A DNA stretch of 13,435 bases from Candidatus Acidifodinimicrobium mancum (GTDB taxonomy: Archaea > Nanobdellota > Nanobdellia > Parvarchaeales > Parvarchaeaceae). The notes beneath the pieces were generated by a model. The model was not told the DNA's origin. It saw nothing but the letters and a program-made list of their open reading frames with translations, and ran no database searches. Made by a program: the position numbers and the translations under genes. The DNA is taken from positions 1 to 13,435 of the forward strand of contig JADFAP010000031.1 in NCBI GenBank assembly GCA_015121965.1. The letters run 5' to 3'. Shown here one piece after another: positions 1 to 5,907 of the stretch (position 1 is the stretch's first letter; every line of letters begins with the position of its first letter).

Positions 1-1
1 C

Positions 2-250
2 TCTATAAATGCTTTCTATGATAAGGGTGAAAAGACAGGTGTGACGTCTGAGATAGGCGAATATACTCCAGAAGGAACAGAAATGCTTGTGCCATACAAA
101 GGAACGGTGATAAAAATAATAAATAATCTAATCGGCGGCTTAAGGTCTGCCATGACCTACTTAAATGCAAAGAATCTTGATGAGTTCAAGAAAAATGCAT
201 CTTTTGTAAGGTTGACTGAGGCCGGGAAATCCGAAAGCAAATACTTATGA
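2..250 (+). CDS. guaB: IMP dehydrogenase (or GMP reductase), C-terminal end, 5'-truncated by window edge
   Basis: The reading frame is open from the first full codon and ends with TGA at 248-250, so only about 82 C-terminal residues are visible. The segment SINAFY, then EGTEMLVPYKGTV, GGLRSAMTYLNAKNLDEF and FVRLTEAG-ES matches the end of the IMPDH/GMPR TIM barrel: the VPYKG segment, the GGLRSxMxYxGA helix and the F-R-T-AG-ES tail. IMPDH oxidises IMP to XMP with NAD+ in guanine nucleotide synthesis; the C-terminal segment helps form the active-site flap and monovalent-cation site. The in-frame GTG at 41 is internal and not the start, because the homology continues upstream of it. The catalytic cysteine loop and CBS domains, if present, lie outside the window, so IMPDH cannot be fully separated from GMP reductase. 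IMPDH is preferred because it is the common archaeal enzyme. Confidence 0.88.
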   Translation, partial: SINAFYDKGEKTGVTSEIGEYTPEGTEMLVPYKGTVIKIINNLIGGLRSAMTYLNAKNLDEFKKNASFVRLTEAGKSESKYL

Positions 251-269
251 TATTTTCTGCTTTTCTTTT
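251..269 (+). terminator. T-rich stretch after guaB, possible archaeal terminator
   Basis: Directly after the guaB stop codon lies a pyrimidine-rich, T-dominated run (tattttctgcttttctttt). Archaeal RNA polymerase terminates at T-rich non-template tracts without needing a hairpin. A second T run (tgtttttt) follows at 299-306. This is position and composition only. Confidence 0.35.
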
Positions 270-281
270 GTAGAGGTTGAG

Positions 282-411
282 TTACCTTCTCCTGTAGATG
301 TTTTTTGGTGTCTTGTTCTTCATTTTCTCTCGTGTCGCCTTAAGTTTGAAAGGCTCGAATTCATCCCCGTTACCAATGTAGAATACGGATAGGATCCGTG
401 ACGACTACCAT
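282..411 (-). pseudogene. Possible decayed or frameshifted small gene, unidentified
   Basis: On the minus strand an open stretch of 40 codons (404 down to a TAA at 282-284) reads SRILSVFYIGNGDEF, then EPFKLKATREKMKNKTPKN, then IYRRR. It is highly charged and basic at the end like a small RNA-binding protein, but has no ATG, GTG or TTG start before an internal Met. An ATG at 411-409 in the neighbouring frame begins MVVVTDPIRI and would join it with one frameshift. That ATG has a TATA-like element (complement of 436-443) about 29 bases upstream, the spacing seen for other genes here. I do not recognise the family. It may be a frameshifted remnant, a sequencing error in a real small gene, or chance. 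Confidence 0.3.
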
Positions 412-468
412 ATTCTTTAATCTATTCATTAAGCCCTTTTAAATCTTTCAAAAATAGAATGAGTAATG

Positions 469-478
469 TTTTTATATA
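469..478 (+). promoter_or_regulatory. TATA box for the permease gene
   Basis: The element tttttatata is centred about 25 bases before the ATG at 499. This spacing places transcription start at or next to the start codon, so the message is probably leaderless. No Shine-Dalgarno sequence is seen before the ATG, which agrees. Confidence 0.65.
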
Positions 479-498
479 GACAATTGCTATGATTTAAA

Positions 499-1836
499 AT
501 GCAGAAGGGAAGAAGAGGAAGAAGATCTACGGTCCGTCCAAGGGCTACTAGAAGATCGGTCAGAGCGCCAAAAGCATACGAACATTCAGTTCCAGAGCTA
601 TATCTTCATGGTTTGGCAGCGATGATAGGCCTTGGTATTTTAGTTCTTCCGGTTATCGCTTTTCTTCTATACAGCTCTTTATCGATTTATTTAGTTGTAG
701 CAGCAGGTTTTATCGCGCTTATGCTGGGCGTTCTCATATATGATATCTCGTTGTCCCACAACAAGGATCCATACACATTCCTTAAGCATACCGTTGGGAG
801 GGAATACTCATTTATCTTCGGCTTCCTATTCTTAATCTCATTACTGATCACGACAATAGCAGCAGGTATAGCGTCGATTGACATACTCGCATCGATGGGT
901 GTTAATCTTGTACTGTCGACGATCATCGTAGACATAATATTCATAATAATGTGGATAACCTTGTACTACAAGAAAGAGAGAAGAGCCCTCAATTTCATAG
1001 GCATCTTAAAGATATTGTTCTTAATCTTGCTTGTAGCAGTAGCGGTAGCGGCAGTTTCAGCCACCGGCGTAAAGACCTCTACAGTTAACTCTATTCCATC
1101 TTATCTTTCGGCCGGCTCGATAAGTACTATAGTCCTCCTTCTGGTCTTATTCGTGTGGATGTATGGTGGCTTCGAAAGCATAGCGACAGTGTATAAAGGC
1201 GAAGACAAGTCAAAGGTAGCCAGGGCGCTGATATATTCTATAGCATCACTTATACTAGTCTTTGGATTGATACAAGTGCTCGTATATCTGTTGGGCCCAT
1301 TTATACCCGTAATCGGCACGATCCCCAACATAGCTTCCCTGCTGACTTCAAATATCTCCTCCATATTATTCACTAGTACAGGTGTAGGATACTACATAAT
1401 TACTGGCCTTGCCTTCATAGTCATACTGACAATAGCTTTCGCAGTCATGAATGCTGGAAATAAGGTGCTGCACGACATGTCACTGGATGGAATCGTCCCG
1501 TCTTACGTTGCGAAGAGCGAAAACTATAAACTGATTTTAACTGCAGCTCTGCCAATGGTTCTCATAACAGTTCTCGCAGTTTCATCTCTGACATCTCCTC
1601 TTCTTTACATAGGTGTAATCGCTCTGAGTGCGATATCATTGATAGCCGCGTTCTTCTTCCTTTCACTCGGTTACGCTTCTCACTACTCAAGGTCAAAGGA
1701 TTACATGCGCGTCATATACGGGATAATAATGGCGGCTATACTTCTTTTCTTCATAATCTTTGTTCCTCCAGCCGTGTTGATAGGTCTGTTTGTGATACTG
1801 GCCGTCGCGCTGATAGGATACCTTCTGATAAGGTAG
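499..1836 (+). CDS. APC superfamily amino acid/polyamine-type permease
   Basis: A 445-residue integral membrane protein with about 12 hydrophobic helices from residue 38 to the C-terminus. A strongly basic cytoplasmic N-terminal tail (residues 1-24, arginine-rich) precedes them. Helix 1 carries GLAAMIGLGILVLP (about 38-51), the glycine-rich unwound segment that binds the substrate amino group in APC carriers. Helix 6 carries WMYGGFESIATVYKGEDK (about 220-237), matching the APC F-x-GFE motif, and NKVLHDMSLDGIVP (about 321-334) matches the loop after helix 8 (R-LY-MARDG-LP). The family moves amino acids or amines across the membrane, usually with H+ or by exchange; the substrate cannot be read from sequence. 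The start is supported by the TATA spacing. The following gene begins 22 bases after the stop, so the two are likely co-transcribed. Length is normal for the family. Confidence 0.85.
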   Translation: MQKGRRGRRSTVRPRATRRSVRAPKAYEHSVPELYLHGLAAMIGLGILVLPVIAFLLYSSLSIYLVVAAGFIALMLGVLIYDISLSHNKDPYTFLKHTVGREYSFIFGFLFLISLLITTIAAGIASIDILASMGVNLVLSTIIVDIIFIIMWITLYYKKERRALNFIGILKILFLILLVAVAVAAVSATGVKTSTVNSIPSYLSAGSISTIVLLLVLFVWMYGGFESIATVYKGEDKSKVARALIYSIASLILVFGLIQVLVYLLGPFIPVIGTIPNIASLLTSNISSILFTSTGVGYYIITGLAFIVILTIAFAVMNAGNKVLHDMSLDGIVPSYVAKSENYKLILTAALPMVLITVLAVSSLTSPLLYIGVIALSAISLIAAFFFLSLGYASHYSRSKDYMRVIYGIIMAAILLFFIIFVPPAVLIGLFVILAVALIGYLLIR

Positions 1837-1858
1837 AAAGATAAATTGGTTTGCATCT

Positions 1859-2386
1859 ATGGTCAACCGGAGACTGAAGCAATTTGTGGCAATATTCGTG
1901 GCAGTGGCATTCGTAGCCTCTATATTCATATTCATACCTAAGCAGCCAAACAACAACACCTTCGCAGAGTATATTCTTGTTCCGACTTCTCTTGTGCAGA
2001 ATCAAACTGCCTTCTCTCCCTATAACTCCAACTTGAGTATCATAAGTTTTATATCTCCCTCAGTTATAGGCAATTTAGTGGCAAATGCGAACCTTACAGA
2101 TTTGGCCTCTGTCACGTCCAGTATGCTTTCAGCTGCAAGACTTAATTATACCCTCCTCAACAACACACTCTGCATACAAAAGGGGACTTATTTTGCAGAG
2201 AACCTATGTGATAACTTGAACTATACCTGGGTGATGCTTGAGAACTCAAGTGGAAGTTTTGGGCAGGTAACTTCGCCTTTCTCATCGATAAAATTAAATA
2301 GCCTATCCGCTTCGTTCAATTATTTTTACCTAATATACGAACCTGTACAAACTACCTCAACTTCAAAACCATTGCCTAAGCTCTAG
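1859..2386 (+). CDS. Exported or membrane-anchored sequon-rich protein, unknown function
   Basis: I do not recognise this 175-residue protein. Residues 1-8 are basic (MVNRRLKQ) and 9-27 form one hydrophobic helix ending before PKQPNNN, so it is probably a signal anchor or a signal peptide without an obvious cleavage site. The remainder should face outside: it is rich in Ser, Asn and Thr, and has seven N-glycosylation sequons (NQT, NLS, NLT, NYT, NNT, NYT, NSS). Two cysteines near residues 104 and 116 (TLCIQK, ENLCDN) could form a disulfide. It starts 22 bases after the permease stop with no TATA box of its own at the expected spacing, which suggests one transcription unit. It may be a surface accessory to the permease or an unrelated envelope protein; nothing in the sequence decides between these. 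Confidence 0.7.
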   Translation: MVNRRLKQFVAIFVAVAFVASIFIFIPKQPNNNTFAEYILVPTSLVQNQTAFSPYNSNLSIISFISPSVIGNLVANANLTDLASVTSSMLSAARLNYTLLNNTLCIQKGTYFAENLCDNLNYTWVMLENSSGSFGQVTSPFSSIKLNSLSASFNYFYLIYEPVQTTSTSKPLPKL

Positions 2387-2545
2387 TTTATATATCTGTT
2401 TAAATCAATATACTATTGGGCGATGATTTTATTGGACACCTTCTGATAAAATATGAGGAAAAGGGTAACTAATGAGCCCACTAGACTACTTTATGATCTC
2501 TTATTTGCTTCTTTTTCGTTACAGTTGATAACAGTCAGCATGAGT

Positions 2546-2593
2546 GGTACCTGCAGGGGTAAAAATATTCAAATACTTCCCCCTGTACATACC
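2546..2593. repeat. Imperfect inverted repeat (hairpin) between convergent genes
   Basis: Arms at 2546-2559 (ggtacctgcagggg) and 2580-2593 (cccctgtacatacc) pair over 14 positions with two adjacent mismatches and one G-U pair, around an AT-rich 20-base loop. It lies in the 280-base gap between the end of the exported-protein gene and the end of the minus-strand deoxyhypusine synthase gene. It could be a terminator or 3'-end structure, or part of a small RNA. The rest of the gap (2387-2666) shows only AT-rich sequence and a doubtful 53-codon frame. Confidence 0.4.
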
Positions 2594-2666
2594 TCTATAA
2601 ATACACATTATTGAGGATTCTTAACTAAGATTATATTCTACTAATTTTCAGGGCTTTTCACATTAT

Positions 2667-3605
2667 CTAGCTCTGTATGTATGCCCCATACAAGAGCGGC
2701 AGAAGAACTGTTGCATCCCCCTCTACGTCTATATACTTTGCCTTTGGCTTTATTTTTCCCCATGACACAGCCTCAGTCAGTTTTGCACCGGAAAGGCTTC
2801 CATCCCACTCAACTGCAGTAGTTATGTATATAGCGTAATCTAGTCCGCTTCTGAATAGGTTCCACCATATCGTGTGGTGCTTTGAAATTCCTCCGCCAAG
2901 CATCAATGCCCCCGTCTTCTTTGCGGTGAACACTATATCAGCCAGCAGATTTTCATCAAGTATTGGATTGACCTTGAAGTCGTGGTCTTTCTGTGTATAC
3001 ATCCAAATCTGCGATCCAAAGCTTCCGTCTGTGAACCCAGGTATAATGATAGGGATTTTATTCTTCCAAGCCCAGTAAGTTATTGTTTCCTTTGCTTTTT
3101 TCTCATCTTTTATTTTCTCGCCTATAAATGATATGAGCTCATTAGTCGAGTATTCTTTTTTAACTTTTGCTGCCTCTGTTATAATTGGTTTGAGCTTATC
3201 TTCCAGTACATAGCCATAACTTTCATCTGGTATGAAGATATCATAAAGACGGTTAATGTGGCTTTGTCTCAGTTTCGCATCATCCGCTTTCTCTGTGCCA
3301 GTGTAATAGTCTTTCCATAGCCTCGCGAGGTCGTGATCCATCATCCCCGCGGTAGTGATAATAGTGTCCACCATCTTGTTCTTCACCATTTCCACTATCA
3401 CGCCTCTTGTCCCAGTAGAGATTATATCAGCTGGGAATGAAAAGAACTTGAAGCAGTCCTTGTCTTTCTCCATCTCTTTAAATATACTTAGAGCATCAGC
3501 TACTTTTCTAGCAGTGAATCCACCAGATTGACTAAATTGGCCCACTAAATCTTTTATATTGCTTTTTCTATCCAATTTTATGTTCTCTACTTTTTTTCCA
3601 AGCAT
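2667..3605 (-). CDS. dhs: Deoxyhypusine synthase
   Basis: A 312-residue protein that matches archaeal deoxyhypusine synthase over its whole length. The enzyme moves the aminobutyl group of spermidine, in an NAD-dependent reaction, to one lysine of initiation factor aIF5A. Visible landmarks are FPADIISTGTRG (about 57-68), TTAGMMDHDLAR (84-95), IIIPGFTDGSFGSQ (186-199), and GGGISKHHTIWWN (237-249) with the active-site histidine pair. ITTAVEWDGSLSGAKLTEAV (261-280) leads into SWGKI with the expected catalytic lysine at K284. Family enzymes are about 310-370 residues, so it appears complete. The ATG at 3605 gives MLGKKVENI, a typical beginning. aIF5A is not in the window. Transcription runs opposite to both neighbours. 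Two upstream TATA-like elements could serve it. Confidence 0.93.
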   Translation of the reverse strand: MLGKKVENIKLDRKSNIKDLVGQFSQSGGFTARKVADALSIFKEMEKDKDCFKFFSFPADIISTGTRGVIVEMVKNKMVDTIITTAGMMDHDLARLWKDYYTGTEKADDAKLRQSHINRLYDIFIPDESYGYVLEDKLKPIITEAAKVKKEYSTNELISFIGEKIKDEKKAKETITYWAWKNKIPIIIPGFTDGSFGSQIWMYTQKDHDFKVNPILDENLLADIVFTAKKTGALMLGGGISKHHTIWWNLFRSGLDYAIYITTAVEWDGSLSGAKLTEAVSWGKIKPKAKYIDVEGDATVLLPLLYGAYIQS

Positions 3606-3626
3606 TCTTTATTCTAATTTATCATA

Positions 3627-3662
3627 GCTTAAAAGCTTTAGTGGTATTATCTGTCTATAAAC
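3627..3662 (-). promoter_or_regulatory. Promoter region of deoxyhypusine synthase
   Basis: On the minus strand, ttttaa within 3629-3634 lies about 27 bases before the ATG at 3605, which would give a leaderless message. A second candidate (gtttatag, complement of 3655-3662) would give a leader of roughly 25 bases. The first sits inside a small inverted repeat, agctt-aa-aagct, at 3627-3638. Which is used cannot be decided from sequence. Confidence 0.4.
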
Positions 3663-3736
3663 TAAGAATTTAATATGATATTACCTCTCCAGACAGCATC
3701 ATTCATCGGCACTCTCAAACAGGAGAAGAAAAAACA

Positions 3737-3744
3737 TTTATATA
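3737..3744 (+). promoter_or_regulatory. TATA box for the propeller pilin gene
   Basis: The element tttatata, preceded by a run of A, is centred 26 bases before the ATG at 3767. This predicts a leaderless transcript and supports that start codon. It is the same core as the element before the permease. Confidence 0.7.
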
Positions 3745-3766
3745 CATCAATTTAGTATAGGATAAT

Positions 3767-5458
3767 ATGCCATTTAAAGCATTCAATAAGGTTCATCCAA
3801 ACACAGATAAGCACTTAACCCTTCTAGGAAAGAACAAGCGTTCACAATCAGCCTTAGAGTACATGATGACCTACGGCTGGGCTATTCTAATCATAGTCAT
3901 AGTAGCAGTAGTCTTATACAGTATGGGTATATTCTCCCCCTCATCCTTCCTATCCTTCTCAGGTATAACAGGATTATCAGGTTTCCAGCCGGCATCAGCA
4001 GCCTGTGCTTCAAACGGTCAGATGATAGTAAAGTTGTCAAATTCATTAGGTTATCAGGTTTCGATAAACTCTATAAACGTAACTACATCATCAGGAGTAT
4101 CAGTAACCCAGCCAGAATCAGCAACCCTGAATCCAGGACAGACACAAGAATTCATTGTCTTCGGAATATGTCCTAAAACCTCAGGTTCTTCATTCTCGGA
4201 CACGATAACCGTAGCATACACAGAACCAAGCCAGCCTATCCCTGGTCCTTATTCTCTATCGGGAACAGCAAAAGGAACTTCTACAACACCTACATACAAC
4301 ACCTTCACAGCCTATAACCTTCCAGGAAACGTCCCATGGACAGTAGAATACGCGGGAATGAACCAGACTACATCAGCATCATCAATGAACTTCGTATCCT
4401 TATCAAACAGCGCCTGGCAGATATATCCAACAACAGTCAACGGAGTGACTTACTATCCGATCTACGCCGCAGGAAATAATATTTCCACTGGCTACAACCT
4501 TGAGGTTGATTTCATCCCGATGAGAAACTTTTGGGTTACAGATTTTGGTGCTAACAATGTTTCAATGATCTATTATAACAATAATACATTAGCAAAGAAA
4601 ATTCTTAATGCGACAACTGGAGCTTATACTTATGGTTTAGTTGCTGCCGGTTCCGGTCCTGCTGGTGTCGCTATCACTCCCAATGGTCAGTATATATATG
4701 TTGCTAACCATCTCAGTAACACCGTCTCAGTCATCTCCACATCCTCCAATTCCGTCGTCTCAACCATCACCGTCGGTAACAATCCTTGGGGTGTTGCCAT
4801 CACTCCTAATGGCCAGTATGTTTACGTTGTAAATAATGCAAATAGCGGTTCAGTTTCAGTTATCTCAACTGCCACTGAGTCAGTTATTGCAACTATTCCA
4901 GTTAGCGTTTACCCAGGTAGTGTCGCTATCACTCCCAATGGTCAATATGCCTATGTTGGAAATACTAATGATATTGTATCGGTTATTTCAACAGCATCCA
5001 ATTCCGTTGTTGCAAACATAAATGTAAGCACTAACACTAGATGTATCTCAATAGCTCCGAATGGTCAATACGTATATGTTGTTAATGATGCCCCTAACGG
5101 CGCGGTTTCAGTAATATCTACAGCAACCAATTCTGTAGTCGCAACTATTCCCGTCGGCTCATTTCCTTGGGGCATGGCTATTACTCCAAATGGTAAGTAT
5201 CTTTATGTTAGTAATTATAATAACAACACAGTTTCAGTAATATCTACAGCAACCAATTCTGTAGTCGCAACCATCTCTGTCGGTACTAGCCCTCGAGATA
5301 TCGCCATCACTCTTAATGGTCAGTATGCCTATGTTACTAATTTTAACGGTAACACTATCTCAGTCATCTCCACAGCTTCTAATTCCGTCGTAACGACTAT
5401 AACCGGTACTCCTGCAAACCCGTGGTCTATAAACTATGGCCCACTAGTAGGTGGATGA
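3767..5458 (+). CDS. Modular surface protein: pilin-like N-terminus plus YVTN beta-propeller
   Basis: A 563-residue protein with four visible parts. Residues 20-56 form a class III (archaeal pilin-type) signal: KNKRS, then QSALEYMMTYGWAILI and a hydrophobic helix. By analogy with EppA/PibD substrates, cleavage is expected before Q27, with E31 at +5. Residues 57-175 are a Ser/Thr/Gly-rich beta-type domain with cysteines C80 and C135. Residues 178-250 (NTFTAYNLPGNVPWTV onward) resemble the small beta repeat FTxxGLPxGxxW common in surface proteins of acidophilic archaea. Residues 254-550 are YVTN repeats of about 42 residues (AITPNGQYVYVVN, VSVIST): six clear units plus a degenerate first one starting FWVTDFGANNVSMI, giving a plausible seven-bladed propeller. 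It probably acts outside the cell in adhesion, envelope structure or contact with a host; no catalytic residues are seen. Many N-glycosylation sequons occur. Codon choice differs between the two halves. Confidence 0.85.
   Translation: MPFKAFNKVHPNTDKHLTLLGKNKRSQSALEYMMTYGWAILIIVIVAVVLYSMGIFSPSSFLSFSGITGLSGFQPASAACASNGQMIVKLSNSLGYQVSINSINVTTSSGVSVTQPESATLNPGQTQEFIVFGICPKTSGSSFSDTITVAYTEPSQPIPGPYSLSGTAKGTSTTPTYNTFTAYNLPGNVPWTVEYAGMNQTTSASSMNFVSLSNSAWQIYPTTVNGVTYYPIYAAGNNISTGYNLEVDFIPMRNFWVTDFGANNVSMIYYNNNTLAKKILNATTGAYTYGLVAAGSGPAGVAITPNGQYIYVANHLSNTVSVISTSSNSVVSTITVGNNPWGVAITPNGQYVYVVNNANSGSVSVISTATESVIATIPVSVYPGSVAITPNGQYAYVGNTNDIVSVISTASNSVVANINVSTNTRCISIAPNGQYVYVVNDAPNGAVSVISTATNSVVATIPVGSFPWGMAITPNGKYLYVSNYNNNTVSVISTATNSVVATISVGTSPRDIAITLNGQYAYVTNFNGNTISVISTASNSVVTTITGTPANPWSINYGPLVGG
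4536..5400 (+). repeat. YVTN-type tandem coding repeats, about 126 bases each
   Basis: The 3' half of the surface-protein gene is built from tandem units of about 42 codons. Two neighbouring units share an exact 41-base match, 5105-5145 and 5231-5271, exactly 126 bases apart. Another pair shares 25 exact bases, 4665-4689 and 4920-4944, 255 bases apart. The remaining units agree at protein level but use different codons, so these identities mark recent duplication or gene conversion. Confidence 0.85.
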
Positions 5459-5646
5459 TGGCTTTCTTGTAAAGATATTATTTATAAAAGGCTTTGAGCC
5501 ATAAACTACGGTCATTTGGGAAGCGTGTGTTGAATTTATAATAAAATATTATTTCTCTGATGATTTAGTATCTCTTTGTAATTAAATTATTCAGAATGTA
5601 AGTAAAATATCAAAATTTTAAATTAAGGTAAAGTTTAGAGTTTAAA
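5459..5646. other. AT-rich gap before the kae1 remnant
   Basis: This 188-base stretch is the first part of a 447-base region without an intact gene. It holds a TATA-like tttataaaagg near 5480-5490 and a tiny hairpin ggct-ttg-agcc at 5491-5501. A 26-codon open stretch without a start codon (TTVIWEACVEF onward) is also present. I see no recognisable gene, tRNA or terminator beyond short T runs. Confidence 0.4.
5617..5624 (+). promoter_or_regulatory. TATA-like element preceding the kae1 remnant
   Basis: The element ttttaaat is centred about 26-27 bases before the ATG at 5647, the same spacing as the other leaderless promoters in the window. It suggests the kae1 fragment was left with, or copied together with, its promoter. 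Confidence 0.45.
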
Positions 5647-5751
5647 ATGTTGGTATTAGGAATAGAGAGCACTGCACACACTTTTGGTGTAGGTATAACC
5701 GATGGAAAAGAGATACTGGCAAATGAAAAAGATGCCTACAAACTAAAGTAG
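5647..5751 (+). pseudogene. kae1: N-terminal remnant of Kae1 (tRNA t6A-forming KEOPS subunit)
   Basis: ATG to TAG gives 34 residues that begin MLVLGIESTAHTFGVGI and continue TDGKEILANEKDAYKL. This is the universal N-terminus of Kae1/TsaD (LGIE-TAHT-GVGI, then a short loop and ILAN). Full Kae1 is about 320-340 residues and transfers the threonylcarbamoyl group to tRNA A37, using a metal-binding H-x3-H and a nucleotide-binding ASKHA fold. Here only the first beta-hairpin region remains: the GGIHPREAA segment, the HIxxH motif and everything after are absent in all frames downstream. The start and promoter spacing look intact, and there is no internal frameshift before the stop. It is probably a non-functional fragment produced by deletion or partial duplication. 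A short expressed peptide is possible but cannot be Kae1. A full copy should exist elsewhere because t6A is essential in most archaea. Confidence 0.85.
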
Positions 5752-5785
5752 ATTAATACTACTAATGAAACGTTTCTTTTAGTTT
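5740..5785 (+). repeat. Small inverted repeat around the end of the kae1 remnant
   Basis: AAACTAAA at 5740-5747 pairs perfectly with TTTAGTTT at 5778-5785. The loop is about 30 bases, and the 3' arm is preceded by a T-rich tract. It could end transcription of the remnant. The stem is only A/T-rich, so this may be chance. Confidence 0.25.
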
Positions 5786-5874
5786 GTTATTTGAATATAA
5801 TTCCAACTTAAAATTTGTCTACGTTATATCACATTATTAATTAAATTTCATTTAAATCTTCTAAGTCAAATTAG

Positions 5875-5882
5875 TTATATAT
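5875..5882 (+). promoter_or_regulatory. TATA box for the fused primase gene
   Basis: The element ttatatat is centred about 27 bases before the ATG at 5906, again predicting a leaderless message. The 18-bp palindrome lies between this box and the start codon. Confidence 0.65.
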
Positions 5883-5889
5883 TCTTAAA

Positions 5890-5907
5890 ATGAATCAATT
5901 GATTCAT
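5890..5907. promoter_or_regulatory. Perfect 18-bp palindrome at the primase start, candidate operator
   Basis: ATGAATCAATTGATTCAT is identical to its reverse complement. It starts 8 bases after the TATA box and ends on the second base of the primase ATG, so it covers the predicted transcription start. A dimeric helix-turn-helix protein bound there would block polymerase or preinitiation-complex assembly. The ATG at 5890 inside it opens a different frame and is not the primase start. Symmetry and position are seen; regulation is inference. Confidence 0.5.

Noticed and set aside
41..43. GTG as a start of a small 69-residue protein
   Set aside because: IMPDH homology continues upstream of it to the window edge, so it is an internal valine codon.
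352..367. ggctcgaattcatccc, reminiscent of a tRNA T-arm
   Set aside because: No acceptor, D or anticodon stems can be built around it on either strand.
2453..2614. A 53-codon ATG frame (MRKRVTNEPTRLLYDLL onward) in the gap after the exported-protein gene
   Set aside because: It spans the imperfect hairpin, has no TATA box at the usual spacing, resembles no family I know, and is of a length expected by chance.
4641..5021. Two open frames overlapping the propeller gene on the same strand
   Set aside because: They are Leu/Ser/Pro-rich shadows of the tandem coding repeats in another frame.
4536..5400. Regularly spaced repeats that could suggest a CRISPR array
   Set aside because: The units are 126 bases, stay in one reading frame and encode YVTN blades; there are no unique spacers and no cas genes.
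5557..5570. ctgatgat-like sequence as a possible C/D box guide RNA
   Set aside because: No correctly spaced second pair of boxes or terminal stem is found.
5890..5892. ATG inside the palindrome as primase start
   Set aside because: It opens a different frame that does not encode primase; the in-frame start is the ATG at 5906.
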